NCBI GenBank assembly: GCA_037157565.1
Contig: JAZHRO010000024.1
Coordinates: 211,295,501 to 211,359,500, forward strand
Length of the DNA: 64,000 nt
From: Thalassia testudinum
Taxonomy: Eukaryota; Streptophyta; Magnoliopsida; Alismatales; Hydrocharitaceae
Reading direction: 5' to 3'
Shown here one piece after another: positions 30,954-42,192 of this stretch. The notes below the pieces were generated by a model that worked only from the letters and a program-made list of their open reading frames with translations, was not told the DNA's origin and ran no database searches. A program made the translations under genes and the position numbers. The stretch's first letter is position 1. Each line of letters opens with the position of its first letter.

Positions 30954-32597
30954 TGATGAGTCCATTTTAATGGACTATTGTTATGCCAAAGTACTTCAAT
31001 TCTAACATAGTATGTTTGTTAATAATCACATTAAGTCATTAAATAAGTGCATGCATCATTATTTGAGTTTTTATTGCATTTTATAGTATGTAATTATTTT
31101 ATGTTTTGTTGCAGGAATGATATTGGAAAGAACAAGGATGGGGGGAGGGGGTAAAATTCCCCCAACAAACGGCCAGCCGCAACACAAATATATCATCCTC
31201 CGACCCCCATAAAAACTTCCCTCAACAAATGCAAGCGATGTTGGCCAAATTTAGAAAAGGATTTTGAAAATCCCTTGGGAGGCGAAAGAGAAGAGATATA
31301 GAGGAGAGGTAGAGGGGATTGGAGAGGCCATCCATCATCCACAGCATGCACTGTGCACACCACGCACCTGTGCCCTCTATAGGCGCAGGCCACAGCTAAG
31401 CCCTTCCATGCACTGCCCTTCATAGCGCCAAACCTTCTAGCCTGCACAGCACCATCCAACGCCCTACAGCCCTCGCGTGCCCGCACCATCGCCTTCCACC
31501 ACTAGCGCCTTGCGCGCCCTCTACAAGCACACTAACGCCTCTAGCCAACACTGCAGGCGCAACACCAGCGACCACTTGCCCCACCCGCGCGCTACACCAA
31601 GCGCCATCTCCACCGCAAGAGCCCAGCAACCAGCGTTCCTAGCAGCCACCTGCAGGCGTTGCGCCCGCACTGGCTGTAGGCACGCCACCAGCACTCCCAC
31701 CGCAGCGTGCCCTCGCCTATACCAGCGCTCCCGCTGCACGCTGCACCAGCTCTCTTCACCGCCCCCTACAGCGCTCTCCAGTGGCTGTCCAGCATCCTTG
31801 CGTGCCCGCGCTATCCCCTTCCACCGAAAGCACCCACGACAGTGCCATCACCGCACCCTCCGCAGGCGTAGGCCTCCCTGCACCCGCGCTCTCTCCAGTA
31901 CCGCACCCTTGCCAAGTGCCCTTGCGTGCCAACCCTCAGTAGGCAGCAGCCGCCCGCACCGCACTACCTACAGACCCCACAGCACCTTCCAGCATCAGCA
32001 GTAGCGGCGATAGCCAACCTGCAGCAAGCTCCGCCACCGGCCAACCTCTGCCTCCGGCCACCTCGACCCACGTCGAGAACATCGACGTGAAGCCACCACT
32101 CTGACGCACCTTCCTTAATGACTTCACAGCCAGCCGAGCCTCTTCACGCATGCAAGGAGGAGAGAGGAATTTTCCTCTATTTTGGGTGAAATTAAAAGTT
32201 ACCATTTGTGCCATTACCAAGCACTATTGCATTATTTAGTGGATTAATATATTTGAGTGAAATTGCATGCATGCCCTAACATGTTATAGTATTTCTTTCT
32301 TGCACTTAACTTTTAAATGGTGATGTGATAAATGCATAAGAACTCATCCATACACTCACATGACCTAAAAGAGAAAAACCCATGTTTTAAAATACAACTA
32401 TTTTACATGCCATTACAAGTTATTTCATGAAAGGAAAATTATATCCATATCCCTGCATTTCTAACTAATTACGTGTTCCTTCTTTTCGCCTTGTTTCGCA
32501 TTAGATTTGAACACGGATTGCACACGTGATTGAATAAGTACAAAAGAAAAAATATATATTTTGTGAACTTATTAATCTGTTCCTCCCTGTGGATACG
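30954..32597 (+). repeat. Element C 3' LTR, piece 1
   Basis: It starts TGATGAGTCC directly after the PPT and is cut by element B after ATACG (32593-32597). It continues at 44619-44741. It preserves the uninterrupted site of element A around 32396-32415. Confidence 0.9.
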
Positions 32598-34551
32598 TGA
32601 TGAGAGCCTCATCATGAGCCATAACTAGCTCATTTTGACCTAATAAAGAGAATAAGAGCTCCTATATGACTTAGAAGAGGGCTTAATTGGAGGAATAAGT
32701 GTTCTGAGAAGAAAACATGAAATAAAGGTTAAAACTGTAATTTTACCATTGCAATACATAAATGGGATTTCTCAGAGACAAAACATAGGTCAAATGGTCT
32801 AAATGAGATAAAAAGTGGGTTGATTCAATCAGAAATGGGTTCATATGCAATCTAGGAATTAAATGACATCTGGTAAACCTAAAATAGACTCGCTTAATTT
32901 AACAAGGTTTCGGTTAGGATAAAAATCAAGTAAACCCTCTAAAATTCATGGAAAAATATCCCTTAGGGTGTAGAACATTCAATTTGGCCTTGGGAACCTA
33001 GTTTGACCTAGATTAGGGTCCTAGCTCATCAATTGACCTAATTTGGGTTTTTACACAAATGTCTAGTTAAACGTGGTCAAACCTAAAATCCAACTTCACC
33101 ATTGGATTCCTTAGGTCCAAATTAGGTTTTCACCAAAATTTGGACCTAAGGGGTGGTCATCTTAACCTACTTTGCAATTTAGTACACCCAATCACATTTT
33201 GGTCCCTATCTTTTGAAAACTATCACATCAACCCCCCTAGCTTTCTCTCCAATCTTACAATCAGGTCCTTCCACCATTAATGGGGAGGAATCCTTCTCCA
33301 ACGAGAAAGGCAGCGGGGATACTCTCTGGTCCCCCGGTGATCTGATTAGGCCGCGAGGCTCTTTTTGTGTCAGACAGATTTCAAGCTCCGGCCGCCATTG
33401 GCAGCAACTCGAGGAAGCTTCTTGCTTGCTCCGGGTCGTAGGACTGTAGGATTCCAGGTGCTACAAACTTGGACAGGTCTTGCGAAGACAGTCGACCCAG
33501 CGAGTGACGCCACAGAGCCTACAGTTGTGGGAATTGAAGGCACGGTCTGCTGCGAGCATGCGAGAGAAAGCGGTGGGCATTAGTCCCACATCGGTAATTC
33601 ACAAAGAGCGTGTATCCTTTATATTATTTTTGTGATATGAGCTGGTTTCCTCCAGTACACTTGGGGTGATGTCCCTCTCCTATTCTCACTGCCTCGTCCG
33701 TGAGTTCACCACACGGATCTGGCGACCCGACCTGACCCCATCCTGAGCACTCCTCGCGCACCACCCTCACGCCGGTGCGCCTGGACCCGGGCGCGCAATC
33801 CGACCCGTTTACCCAGCTTTGCGAGAGAGTGCTAAAGAGTGGTTTACAGAGAGAGAGAGACGCGCGGGTGTGGGTAGAGGGATAGGTTTTTCTTTTCTTT
33901 GGTTTGTGTAGGGAAGGCAGAAGGAAGAAGTGAAGCTAACACTTAGCCGCTAAGGAGAAGAAGCAGAAGGAAGGAAGCCTTCGCAGAGGAAAAAGAGAAG
34001 GAAAGGGAGAGGTGAAGGAAAAAGAGAAGAGGAACTGAAGAAGTAAGAAGAAATAAAGAAAGGTAAAGACAAGCAGAAGAAGAAGAAGAGAAACTGAAGG
34101 TAAGGGAAACAGAACCAAGGAAGGAAGAAGAGAAACTAGAGCCAAGGAAGAAGAAGATGACCCGTAGAGAGAAAGAAACTGTAGAGAAAAGAAGGAGAAA
34201 GAAGCAGGGCTGCAGAGAAGAAAGAAGAACAAAGGAAGAAAATTAGAAGAAGAAGAATAAGAGAGGAGAGGAGAAAACATCTTTTAAGATGTTAGATCCC
34301 ATGATCAGACATTCAAATTTCTTCTTTTTGCCACAATAACCTTTTAAACTCATGCATTTATATTTGAATTAAGTTTTAAGTAATTAAGTGTTCAATTACA
34401 TTCTTGGGATTAGTAATAAATTCCAATTGATCCCTGTGTTCGACCTCAGATACTTAGGTTTTCAAGTAATAAACTTTTATTTGTTGACAACGCTTGATCA
34501 CCTATACTACGACGTAACTAATTGTTAAAACACGATCGAGACACGTCAACA
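32598..34551 (+). repeat. Element B 5' LTR, lacking its promoter part
   Basis: At 1954 bp it is about 850 bp shorter than the 3' LTR without its insert (about 2804 bp). The join is at CTCTCTGGTCCCCCGGTGAT (near 33323-33342). The 3' LTR sequence missing here includes TATAAATT (39928). The USE and TTTATATTA at 33583-33626, the purine tract (33900-34270) and the end GATCGAGACACGTCAACA are present. Confidence 0.88.
33583..33626 (+). promoter_or_regulatory. snRNA-type USE and TATA box in the B 5' LTR
   Basis: GTCCCACATCG (33583-33593) is an exact match to RTCCCACATCG. After exactly 24 nt comes TTTATATTA (33618-33626). This is the arrangement of plant U6 (Pol III) promoters. The Pol II TATA of this LTR is deleted, so this is the only recognisable promoter left in it. 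Confidence 0.6.
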
Positions 34552-34554
34552 TTT

Positions 34555-34572
34555 TGGCGCCGTTGCTAGGGA
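34555..34572 (+). other. Primer binding site of element B
   Basis: TGGCGCCGTTGCTAGGGA, three bases after the LTR, pairs with tRNA-Asp at 16 of 18 positions. Confidence 0.9.
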
Positions 34573-35752
34573 GCAACGCACAATTTATCACTAGTCTCTA
34601 TGTTCTTTTTTATCATATTGAACACTAACTTGCCCTACTTTACTTTGTTGTGATCTTGCAGGTATTTCACAAGAAAATCCCTCCCGCAAGTCAACCACTC
34701 CAGGGCAGGTAATTTCTTTTCTTCCTTAAATTATCCCCTAAGCTTTGAATGACAAAAGGAAGAAAATTAATTTAGGAATCAATTGCCTTCTTTCTATAGT
34801 AATCACCATCTTTAAGGCAAACGTTTCCAGACTTTGCGAAAATTTTTCAAATCTTCTTGAAGTTGGAGCGATTTTTTTTTTTTAGATTCTATCCCACAAA
34901 TTCATGTGCCTAATAGAAATCACGTTTAATCTCTGCGGACAACACACTTCTTGCTTTTAAGTCCAAGGAGAATTTTTGTGAAAATGAGGATTGGAAATAG
35001 AACCAAATTAGGGTTTCTACAGTAGGGTATTGGAGTGTTAGTTCACACATGCCTGTATAAAAGGAAATGAACCCTCCCGCATTAGTGTGCGACCCAAGCC
35101 CTTGATTGAAGAGATCTTAACAAGACAAACCCTAAGAAAAATTGAGCTCTAAAATCACTTGAATCTTAAAATCTTGGACCTAATAAACTGGGAGTCAAAT
35201 CAGGGTGATCCCTAGGCCCCAAGCCTAAAATCATTTTTCCATCTATAGGACAGGTCAGGTGAAGTTGAACCCTTGGGTTAATCAACCTCCAAATTAGGTC
35301 ACAACATCAAAACATCTAAAGTTCAAGTGAGAACCCTAAAGAACCTTTGAAATAAAAGTGGTAGATTTAAGAGGTCAAGGTCCCCATTCTGGTCTACCTG
35401 GAATCTCAGTGACAAGAGAGGTCAGGTGGGGGAAACCCTGTAACCTGTGGGGATGCTCTACCATGTAGTGGTCTTTGCGAGACTCTCCCTCTCTGGCTGC
35501 CCAGGTAATTCTCTGGTGGACGATCTTCTGATCCAGGGGTACCATCCGCCCCGAACCTCCATAGTCATCCAAACAATTTTTGGGTGTCTTGATTGGGTCC
35601 AAAACATCTCCATTCCCTCATCTTTTCTCTTTAGAGCACACACACACATTTTCAGTGGGACTCGTTATTCAGATCTAATCGCTTCATAACTTGATTCTAC
35701 ATCTTGATTCAAACTCTGATTCTACATCTTGATTCCACCACCTAATTCAAAT
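34573..35752 (+). other. Leader of element B
   Basis: Non-coding. The first 800 bases are AT-rich. The block 35369-35605 is nearly the same as 8010-8243 of A. Sequence identity stops soon after GATTGGGTCCA, just before the reading frame. Confidence 0.7.
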
Positions 35753-36664
35753 ATGCATCCAAACCACTTAGGACTACCATTCAAAAAACCTGAATATCGG
35801 AGATCCATGAGAGATAGGATGATTGAGGATGCCCTGAAATTCTATGAAAAAGAAGACAAAACCTCAACACCAGTAGAAAACATTCACGTTGATGTCCCAA
35901 CAACCACAACCTTTATCATAACTTGTGCCCAAGTACTATTGGCAGAAGCCACAAAAGGATCAACCCGTGACCTGCTCAGTACTGGATACATTGAGATAGA
36001 AAAATTGCACAATCTTGAATACCTTCAATGTATGACAAATTCTCGACTTTGGAAGCAACACCAAGGTAGCCTTGAAAAATGGGAAGAGATAATGAGATTA
36101 GTAAAACAAATTATTGACCAGAAGTACCCGTATATACCACAAACAGAGGATGAGCCATCTTGGGACAACATCGAGGATCAATCTGATCTTGGGTTTGAGG
36201 CACAAAATGGTTGTAGATTCCCAACCCAGATGGAGTACAATGTGCCTGATATTGAAGAAGGGTGGGAAACTCCAAATGCAGGAAAATACCATGTTGAGCC
36301 CATTCTAGACCATGAATCACCAGGCTTAGAATCCCAAAACTCCTGCAAGTATGAGAGTAGAACTGAACCTCTCGAGGGTGTAAATTCCATCCCTTATTCT
36401 GATAAGGTGACCCTCGAAGGTTATTCAGACCTAGATTCTAGTGATTCAACCCACATCCTAAGTCCAGAATCTAGATCTGAAACCTATTTTGAAGATTTCA
36501 AGGCCCCATATGAAGAAGATCCATCTTGTAATGAAGAATATGATTTTGGGCCTCTATTTGACGAATATCCCTCGCCAACATCCTCAGAAGAACTAATCGA
36601 TTTTTTGGAAGTCATGCCAATCTACGATACAGAAACTGAGTTGGACGAATGGGGTTTCAATTAG
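35753..36664 (+). CDS. Unknown acidic ORF carried by element B
   Basis: I do not recognise this protein. From ATG 35753 (MHPNHLGLPF) it runs 303 residues to TAG 36662-36664. It starts with a basic stretch (KKPEYRRSMRDRM). Residues about 40-130 could be helical and include a Trp-containing segment (SRLWKQHQGSLEKWEEIMRL). The rest is acidic and rich in Asp, Glu, Ser, Pro and Tyr, with EYDFGPLFDEYPSPTSSEE near the end. There is no signal peptide, membrane segment, zinc knuckle, or protease or polymerase motif. It stands exactly where gag-pol stands in A, between the shared leader and the shared 3' hairpin. It may be a captured host gene, a diverged gag-like protein or an accessory retroelement gene. 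After the TAG the same frame stays open for 137 more codons. Confidence 0.6.
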   Translation: MHPNHLGLPFKKPEYRRSMRDRMIEDALKFYEKEDKTSTPVENIHVDVPTTTTFIITCAQVLLAEATKGSTRDLLSTGYIEIEKLHNLEYLQCMTNSRLWKQHQGSLEKWEEIMRLVKQIIDQKYPYIPQTEDEPSWDNIEDQSDLGFEAQNGCRFPTQMEYNVPDIEEGWETPNAGKYHVEPILDHESPGLESQNSCKYESRTEPLEGVNSIPYSDKVTLEGYSDLDSSDSTHILSPESRSETYFEDFKAPYEEDPSCNEEYDFGPLFDEYPSPTSSEELIDFLEVMPIYDTETELDEWGFN

Positions 36665-37078
36665 ATCTGCCCTACCATCTTAGAACCTGAGCCTCTACTA
36701 GATAGGGACACCTCTTTAAGCTCAGAATTAACATCTAAGCTAGACCCCAGTCAGGCTGCTGAATCTACAGCATATGATTTATTCTATGGTGGAACTCATG
36801 ATCCTGAATCTCATTCAGATTTTGATTTTCGCAAACTCTCCGACGATTTCGAATCTGACCATAACATCGGAGAAAATCTGCTTCCTGATTATAACAAGCT
36901 AATTCTCTTTGAAGCCACCTGCTCCACATATACAGAAAAAATCAAAACCCGTTCTCTACCCCGACTCGCAACCGGACTCAATTTCTATTCCGATTCACCT
37001 CTCACTGAGCCGTTTGTAGATTATTCAACTCCATATCTATACCAGGTATCGAGTATTGATCAAACCAAAAAACATTAG
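36665..37078 (+). pseudogene. In-frame continuation of the B ORF after a TAG
   Basis: The frame of 35753-36664 goes on without a stop to TAG 37076-37078. It has the same acidic Asp/Ser/Pro/Tyr-rich character (for example DFDFRKLSDDFESDHN near 36830), which supports a protein once about 440 residues long. The TAG could be a C-to-T change of a Gln codon, or a readthrough site. Confidence 0.5.
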
Positions 37079-37670
37079 CCATCATTCTCTAATTACTCCT
37101 GTAGGGTTTCCACACTATGCACAGATTATTTTTCGGAACCCTACTTTGACCAGGCTGATTCGACTCAGCCTAAACCCGAGTTTTCACTTCCATATCCATC
37201 CAAGCCACATTGCATATGGTGGGTTTCGCATCTGTTGATCTACATCTATCAACCCACCAGACTTATTGGGTTTGGGCTACATCATCAGCCCACTGATCTT
37301 AACAAGTACCTGGTTGGACCAACCAGGCTCTTAATCAAGGGGCTTGTTTTACAAAATTTTGCTGATTTGACAACTCCCTCTCCACCCCATATTCCACTCG
37401 GCTGAAGGCATCAAATTTAGCGCTTAACGGGAGGCAACCCGTCATTCCAAAAATAGAGACTTGTTTGATTATCCGTCTGTACTCCACGTCCATTGCACCT
37501 TGAGTTCAGCCTTAGACAATTGATCCCACCTCTGGTACACGTACCAGAGCTTGAAATTGTCCACATCAGTCATTTCCGACCCATTCACCCACCCGATGAA
37601 TCTTGTTCTAAGTCCCTGACCTCAACACTATTTCACACCCTCTGTTTACAATGAGGACATTGCAAAACTT

Positions 37671-37684
37671 AGGCATGGGGGGTG
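37671..37684 (+). other. Upstream PPT-like motif of element B
   Basis: AGGCATGGGGGGTG, 1.3 kb before the PPT of the 3' LTR. Confidence 0.65.
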
Positions 37685-38404
37685 ATAAAGTGCATACATA
37701 CAGAACCAAGAAAAAGTCAGAAGGATTCTCACAAAAAAATTGAAAAATTATGAAAAAGAACAAAAAATGGAGGAGGGAGGAAATTTTGTGAGCCACATAA
37801 TTACAAGGAGGAGAGAAAGAGCAAAAATGACAAAAAGGAGCACAAAATGAAAAAGAAAAAGAGATAGTCATTAGTAAAAGATTAAGGAATTAACTGAAGT
37901 TGTAGACCAGATCAAGAAAAGAGAAAAATGAAAAGAAAAGTGCTAAGGAGACATAACTAGAGATTAGCGAGAACGCTGGTCTTAGGCCTCTTGGGCTAGG
38001 TTCTTTAGCTTAATAATTCACGTATCCACTAAGATCTGGATAATCCTCAAGAGGTTGGGGAAAATGCGAAGCTTAAGTATTAGGTCTAAGGCTTAGGAAG
38101 TATTCGGCCTCGTTAACTAACCTTCAGTTTACGGGATTCAGTAACCTAGGCACCCCAATTCACACATAGTCTAGTTCAGTATGCATAAATATCAAAATCA
38201 CGCAAAAGCATTTCAATGTCCTGAAAAAGTCATCTAGATTAGGAACAGCCAATCAACACAAGTTGATTTGGATGAGTTCCTGACGCAGAGAGGTGGGAAA
38301 TCCCCCTCGAAGATGCGTAACAACATATCATCTCCTCGGTGCTTGTCTCTTAGTATATTTAAATATCCTACTGGGGGCATGTAAGCACTCTATTGGTTCA
38401 GCTA

Positions 38405-38551
38405 CCATGGGCGACATTATCATGAAATGTCGATTGCTAGGGTCTGAATTCGGCCACGGAACGCCATGGGCAGGATTATCTCGAAATCTCGAAAGCCAGG
38501 ATTCCAGTGGTCGCCATGGGCGATGCTATCTCGAAGCATCGATAGCCAGGG
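38405..38551 (+). repeat. Three tandem stem-loops in the B 3' module
   Basis: Units at 38405-38442, 38464-38500 and 38514-38551 all begin CCATGGGC. Arms and loops: CGACATT-ATCATGA-AATGTCG; GATT-ATCTCGA-AATC; CGATGCT-ATCTCGA-AGCATCG. Stems differ in sequence but stay complementary. Confidence 0.8.
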
Positions 38552-39927
38552 ACCCTTGAGGATTGATGATGGGGACGAGGAATCCAATACAGATCGTGTT
38601 GAGAAGCCAACCCGAAGCTAGAAATAAAAAGAAAAGAGAGAGAAAGCTCTCCAAACAAATAAATCTTCTGTCTCTCTCTTACAGAAATGCATTGCAAAAC
38701 TGAACCTAGGCTAAAAATGTCTCAAGCACGGGTGCTTTAACCGCGGAGTCCAACAAACCCTAGGTTAGTTTCTGTGGGCCTTAAAAACCTTTGCGGAGGA
38801 CTGAGGCTAAAGCGGGTCAGGTCCGGATTTTGGTTGATACTTAGTACCTCTAGGCCTATTGTTGGCATTCTGACCTAATCACAAAAGAAAAAGAGAAGCA
38901 CTTATCATAACTGGTGATAGACACTCAGGGTCTAGAACAGAAGTTAAAACCTTAAAATTTTGCTAAGGGACTAGCGAAAGATAGGCATGGGGGTATGATG
39001 AGAGACTCATCATGAGCCATAACTAGCTCATTTTGACTTAATAAAGAAAATAAAAGCTCCTATATGACTTAGAAGAGGGCTTAATTGGAGGAATAAGTGT
39101 TCTGAGAAGAAAACATGAAATAAAGGTTAAAACTGTAATTTTACCATTGCAGTACATAAAAGGGATTTCTCAGAGACAAAACATAGGTCAAATGGTCTAA
39201 ATGAGATAAAAAGTGGGTTGATTCAATCAGAAAAGGGTTCATATGCAATCCAGGAATTAAATGACATCTGGTAAACCTAAAATAGACTCGCTTAATTTAA
39301 TAAGGTTTCGGTTAGGATAAAAATCAAGTAAACCCTCTAAAATTCATGGAAAAATATCCCCTAGGGTGTAGAACATTCAATTTGGCCTTGGGAACCTAGT
39401 TTGACCTAGATTAGGGTCCTAGCTCATCAATTGACCTAATTTGGGTTTTTACACAAATGTCTAGTTAAACGTGGTCAAACCTAAAATCCAACTTCACCAT
39501 TGGATTCCTTAGGTCCAAATTAGGTTTTCACCAAAATTTGGACCTAAGGGGTGGTCATCTTAACCTACTTTGCAATTTAGTACACCCAATCACATTTTGG
39601 TCCCTATCTTTTGAAAACTATCACATCAACCCCCCTAGCTTTCTCTCCAATCTTACAATCAGGTCCTTCCACCATTAATGGGGAGGAATCCTTCTCCAGC
39701 GAGGAAGGCAGGGGGGATACTCTCTGATCCCTCAGAGATCTCCCAGAATTGGAAGGGAGATTCTCTGAGGAATCCCCTTTCATCTGAAATCAATCATGAT
39801 CCCAGATTTGCACCTAATCTCTTGTGTGAACTCACGAGAGATTTGGGTATCTAACTACCTTCCATCTCCGGCGAGACGTCGGTGGTAGAAGGCGTGCCCT
39901 CCACACACCAGAAGCTCAGCCAGCACC

Positions 39928-39934
39928 TATAAAT
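39928..39934 (+). promoter_or_regulatory. TATA box in the B 3' LTR
   Basis: TATAAAT in CAGCACC-TATAAAT-TAACCCCC. The same region is deleted from the 5' LTR. Confidence 0.6.
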
Positions 39935-41238
39935 TAACCCCCAACTCCGACCACACCTCCTTAGCTAGACTTGGCCGGGATTCCACCTCAAATTCCTCTT
40001 CTTCTCCTTCGGCCAAGGGGTCCAGCGAGCTTCGGCAAGCCCCCCTCCTCTTCCTTGTCGCTCTGCCACAAAACCAGTGGCAGAGCCGTCCTCCTCATCC
40101 TCCTCCGCGTCGCGCAACACCCGCGTGAGCTGCTCTAACCCCGTCGTCGCCGCCGTCTTCCTCCACTGGACACTTTCTTCTCCGACGACAGCAGGTACTA
40201 CCGGCTGCCTTGTCATCCCCTTCGTCTCTTTAGTTAGGTTAAAACTGTTCTTCTCTATCCCCTCTTTCATTTCACTCACTTTATTTCACACAACCACCCC
40301 TCGATTGTCCCTGTTGATGAGAACCTCATCATGAGCCATAACTAGCTCATTTTGACCTAATACAAAGGATAAAAGCTCCTACATAACTCAAGGAAAGGCT
40401 TAACTCAGAGAATTCTGAGTTTAAGGAGAAAACAAGTCATAAGGGGTAAAAATGCAATTTTACCAGTATAATCTGCATACAGGGTAATTCAGGGTCCAAA
40501 CATAGGTCAAAGCAACTTAATAAGAATAAAAGTGGGATGAGATGATCTAGAAAGGGCTACAGCAATTCCAAGGAACTAAATGATAATCTGTAACCCTAAA
40601 ACAACCCACTTCAATTCACGAGGTTCAAGGCAAAGTAAAAATAGAATAAACCCTCTAAAATTCATAGAAAAATAATCTCTAGGGTTTAGAACCTTCAATT
40701 TGGCCTTCAGAACCCATTTTGACCTACATTGAGAACCATGCCCAATTAATAACTTAATTTGGTTTTCGCATAAATTGACCGGTCAAACAAGGTTTAATAT
40801 AGAAATGAAATTCACCATCAGATTCCTTAGGTCCTAATTAGTCATGTATAAAAACTTGAGCCTAAGAAGAAACCTCCTTGACCAACTTTACACTTTGGTC
40901 CTCATATATTTACTTTTTGGCCCTCAACTTTTGAACCCTCGCATTTTGACCCCTAACTCTCCTTCGTTCTTTGCGTTCAGGTCCCCCCTGCAAAACCTGC
41001 CAGCACCATGCTCCGGCGACCTTGCGCGGAGCATGGCGCCGCGCAGGGTGAGGGGGAGAGCCTGGCAAGTAAACCGGGGGTGCCCTGCGTCGTCAGCCGT
41101 CGCAGGGACACCCCCCTGGTCGCTGTAACCCGCCATACCGGCCGTGCGAACGCACGGACGGTATGGGTTTCCATCTCCGGCGTCCTCCGGCGAGGGAGAC
41201 ACGTCGTCTCCCTCCGCCTTCCTCCCTGATTCGGTCCC

Positions 41239-41246
41239 TATAAATA
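41239..41246 (+). promoter_or_regulatory. TATA box of solo LTR A'
   Basis: TATAAATA in the same CGGTCCC...CCCCC setting as in A. Confidence 0.7.
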
Positions 41247-42150
41247 CCCCCGTCGCTCCACCGTTCTTCCCAGCTCGGATCTGACGGAGAAAACCCCCAA
41301 CTTTCCTCTCCTCTCACTCCGGCAGACGCCCACCAGCTCCGGCGGTTCCTCCTCCTCCTCCTCTTCGCTCTGCCGCAATACCAGCAGCAGAGACTTCTTC
41401 CCCTGCTCTTCCCGCGCCACGCCGCACCCAGCTGGCGCATCTCCGGCCCTCTGCTCGCCGCCGCCCCTTCCCCTGGGCATCTTCTTCTCCGGCGACAGTC
41501 GATACGACTGTCGCCCTGCTCCGGCCCCTTTCGTCTCCGTAGCTAGGTCAGAACTCCTCCCCATCTCCCCCTCTTTCTTTTCCTCACTGTCTTTTATTTG
41601 ATTAAACCCTCGACCGCTCCTGTCCACCGTCACCCTCTCCGCCTCCGGCCATCCTCCGGCGAGCCGCTCCCATCACCCCAGCAACCCACACGGCTCGCCG
41701 ACCACCGCAGAACCTCCGCCTCCTCACCCTGATCAACCCCCACCCTTCCACTTCCCCCACATCACCCTCTGCAACCCCACCGAACAAACCCATCTTCCGA
41801 TCCACAGTCTGACCTAGGGCAGCCCTTGCACGCCGCCCCACGCCTCGCCACCACCCACACGAGCTTCGCCGCACTCTGGCGAAGCTCCCGGCACCTTCTG
41901 ATTAGGCCGAGAGGCCGTTTTGCTGTGAACAGGTCACCCGACCTCCGCCGCCATTGCCGTGCAGAAGGAGCTGCTTCCGCCTGCAGCTGCAGGCGCGTCA
42001 CGCCCAGCGCCACGCCCAGATTCGACTCCCAGGCCTTGCGAGGCATTTCGACAAAGCATCAGGCTCGCAGCTGGGGAGAAGGCTTCGCGTGAAGCCGTGA
42101 TCGCCCGCTGCTTTCTCCGCTGCGGGCGCTCAATTAGGGTGGGACATTTA

Positions 42151-42192
42151 GTCCCACCTCGGAAAAGTCTGAAGAGGCGCAGCGGTATAAAG
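42151..42192 (+). promoter_or_regulatory. snRNA-type USE and TATA box in A'
   Basis: GTCCCACCTCG (42151-42161), 24 nt, then TATAAAG (42186-42192). The spacer sequence differs strongly from that of A and B but its length is the same. Confidence 0.6.

Larger units (their letters stand above)
37079..38995 (+). other. 3' non-coding module of element B
   Basis: No gene is seen. It contains AGCGCTTAACGGGAGGCAAC (near 37421, as in A), CAATGAGGACATTG and AGGCATGGGGGGTG (37649-37684), a purine-rich stretch, the stem-loop array, and the PPT AGGCATGGGGGTA before the LTR. Confidence 0.75.

Noticed and set aside
35729..35752. Upstream extension of the B ORF to 35729
   Set aside because: That codon is TTG; the first ATG in frame is 35753.
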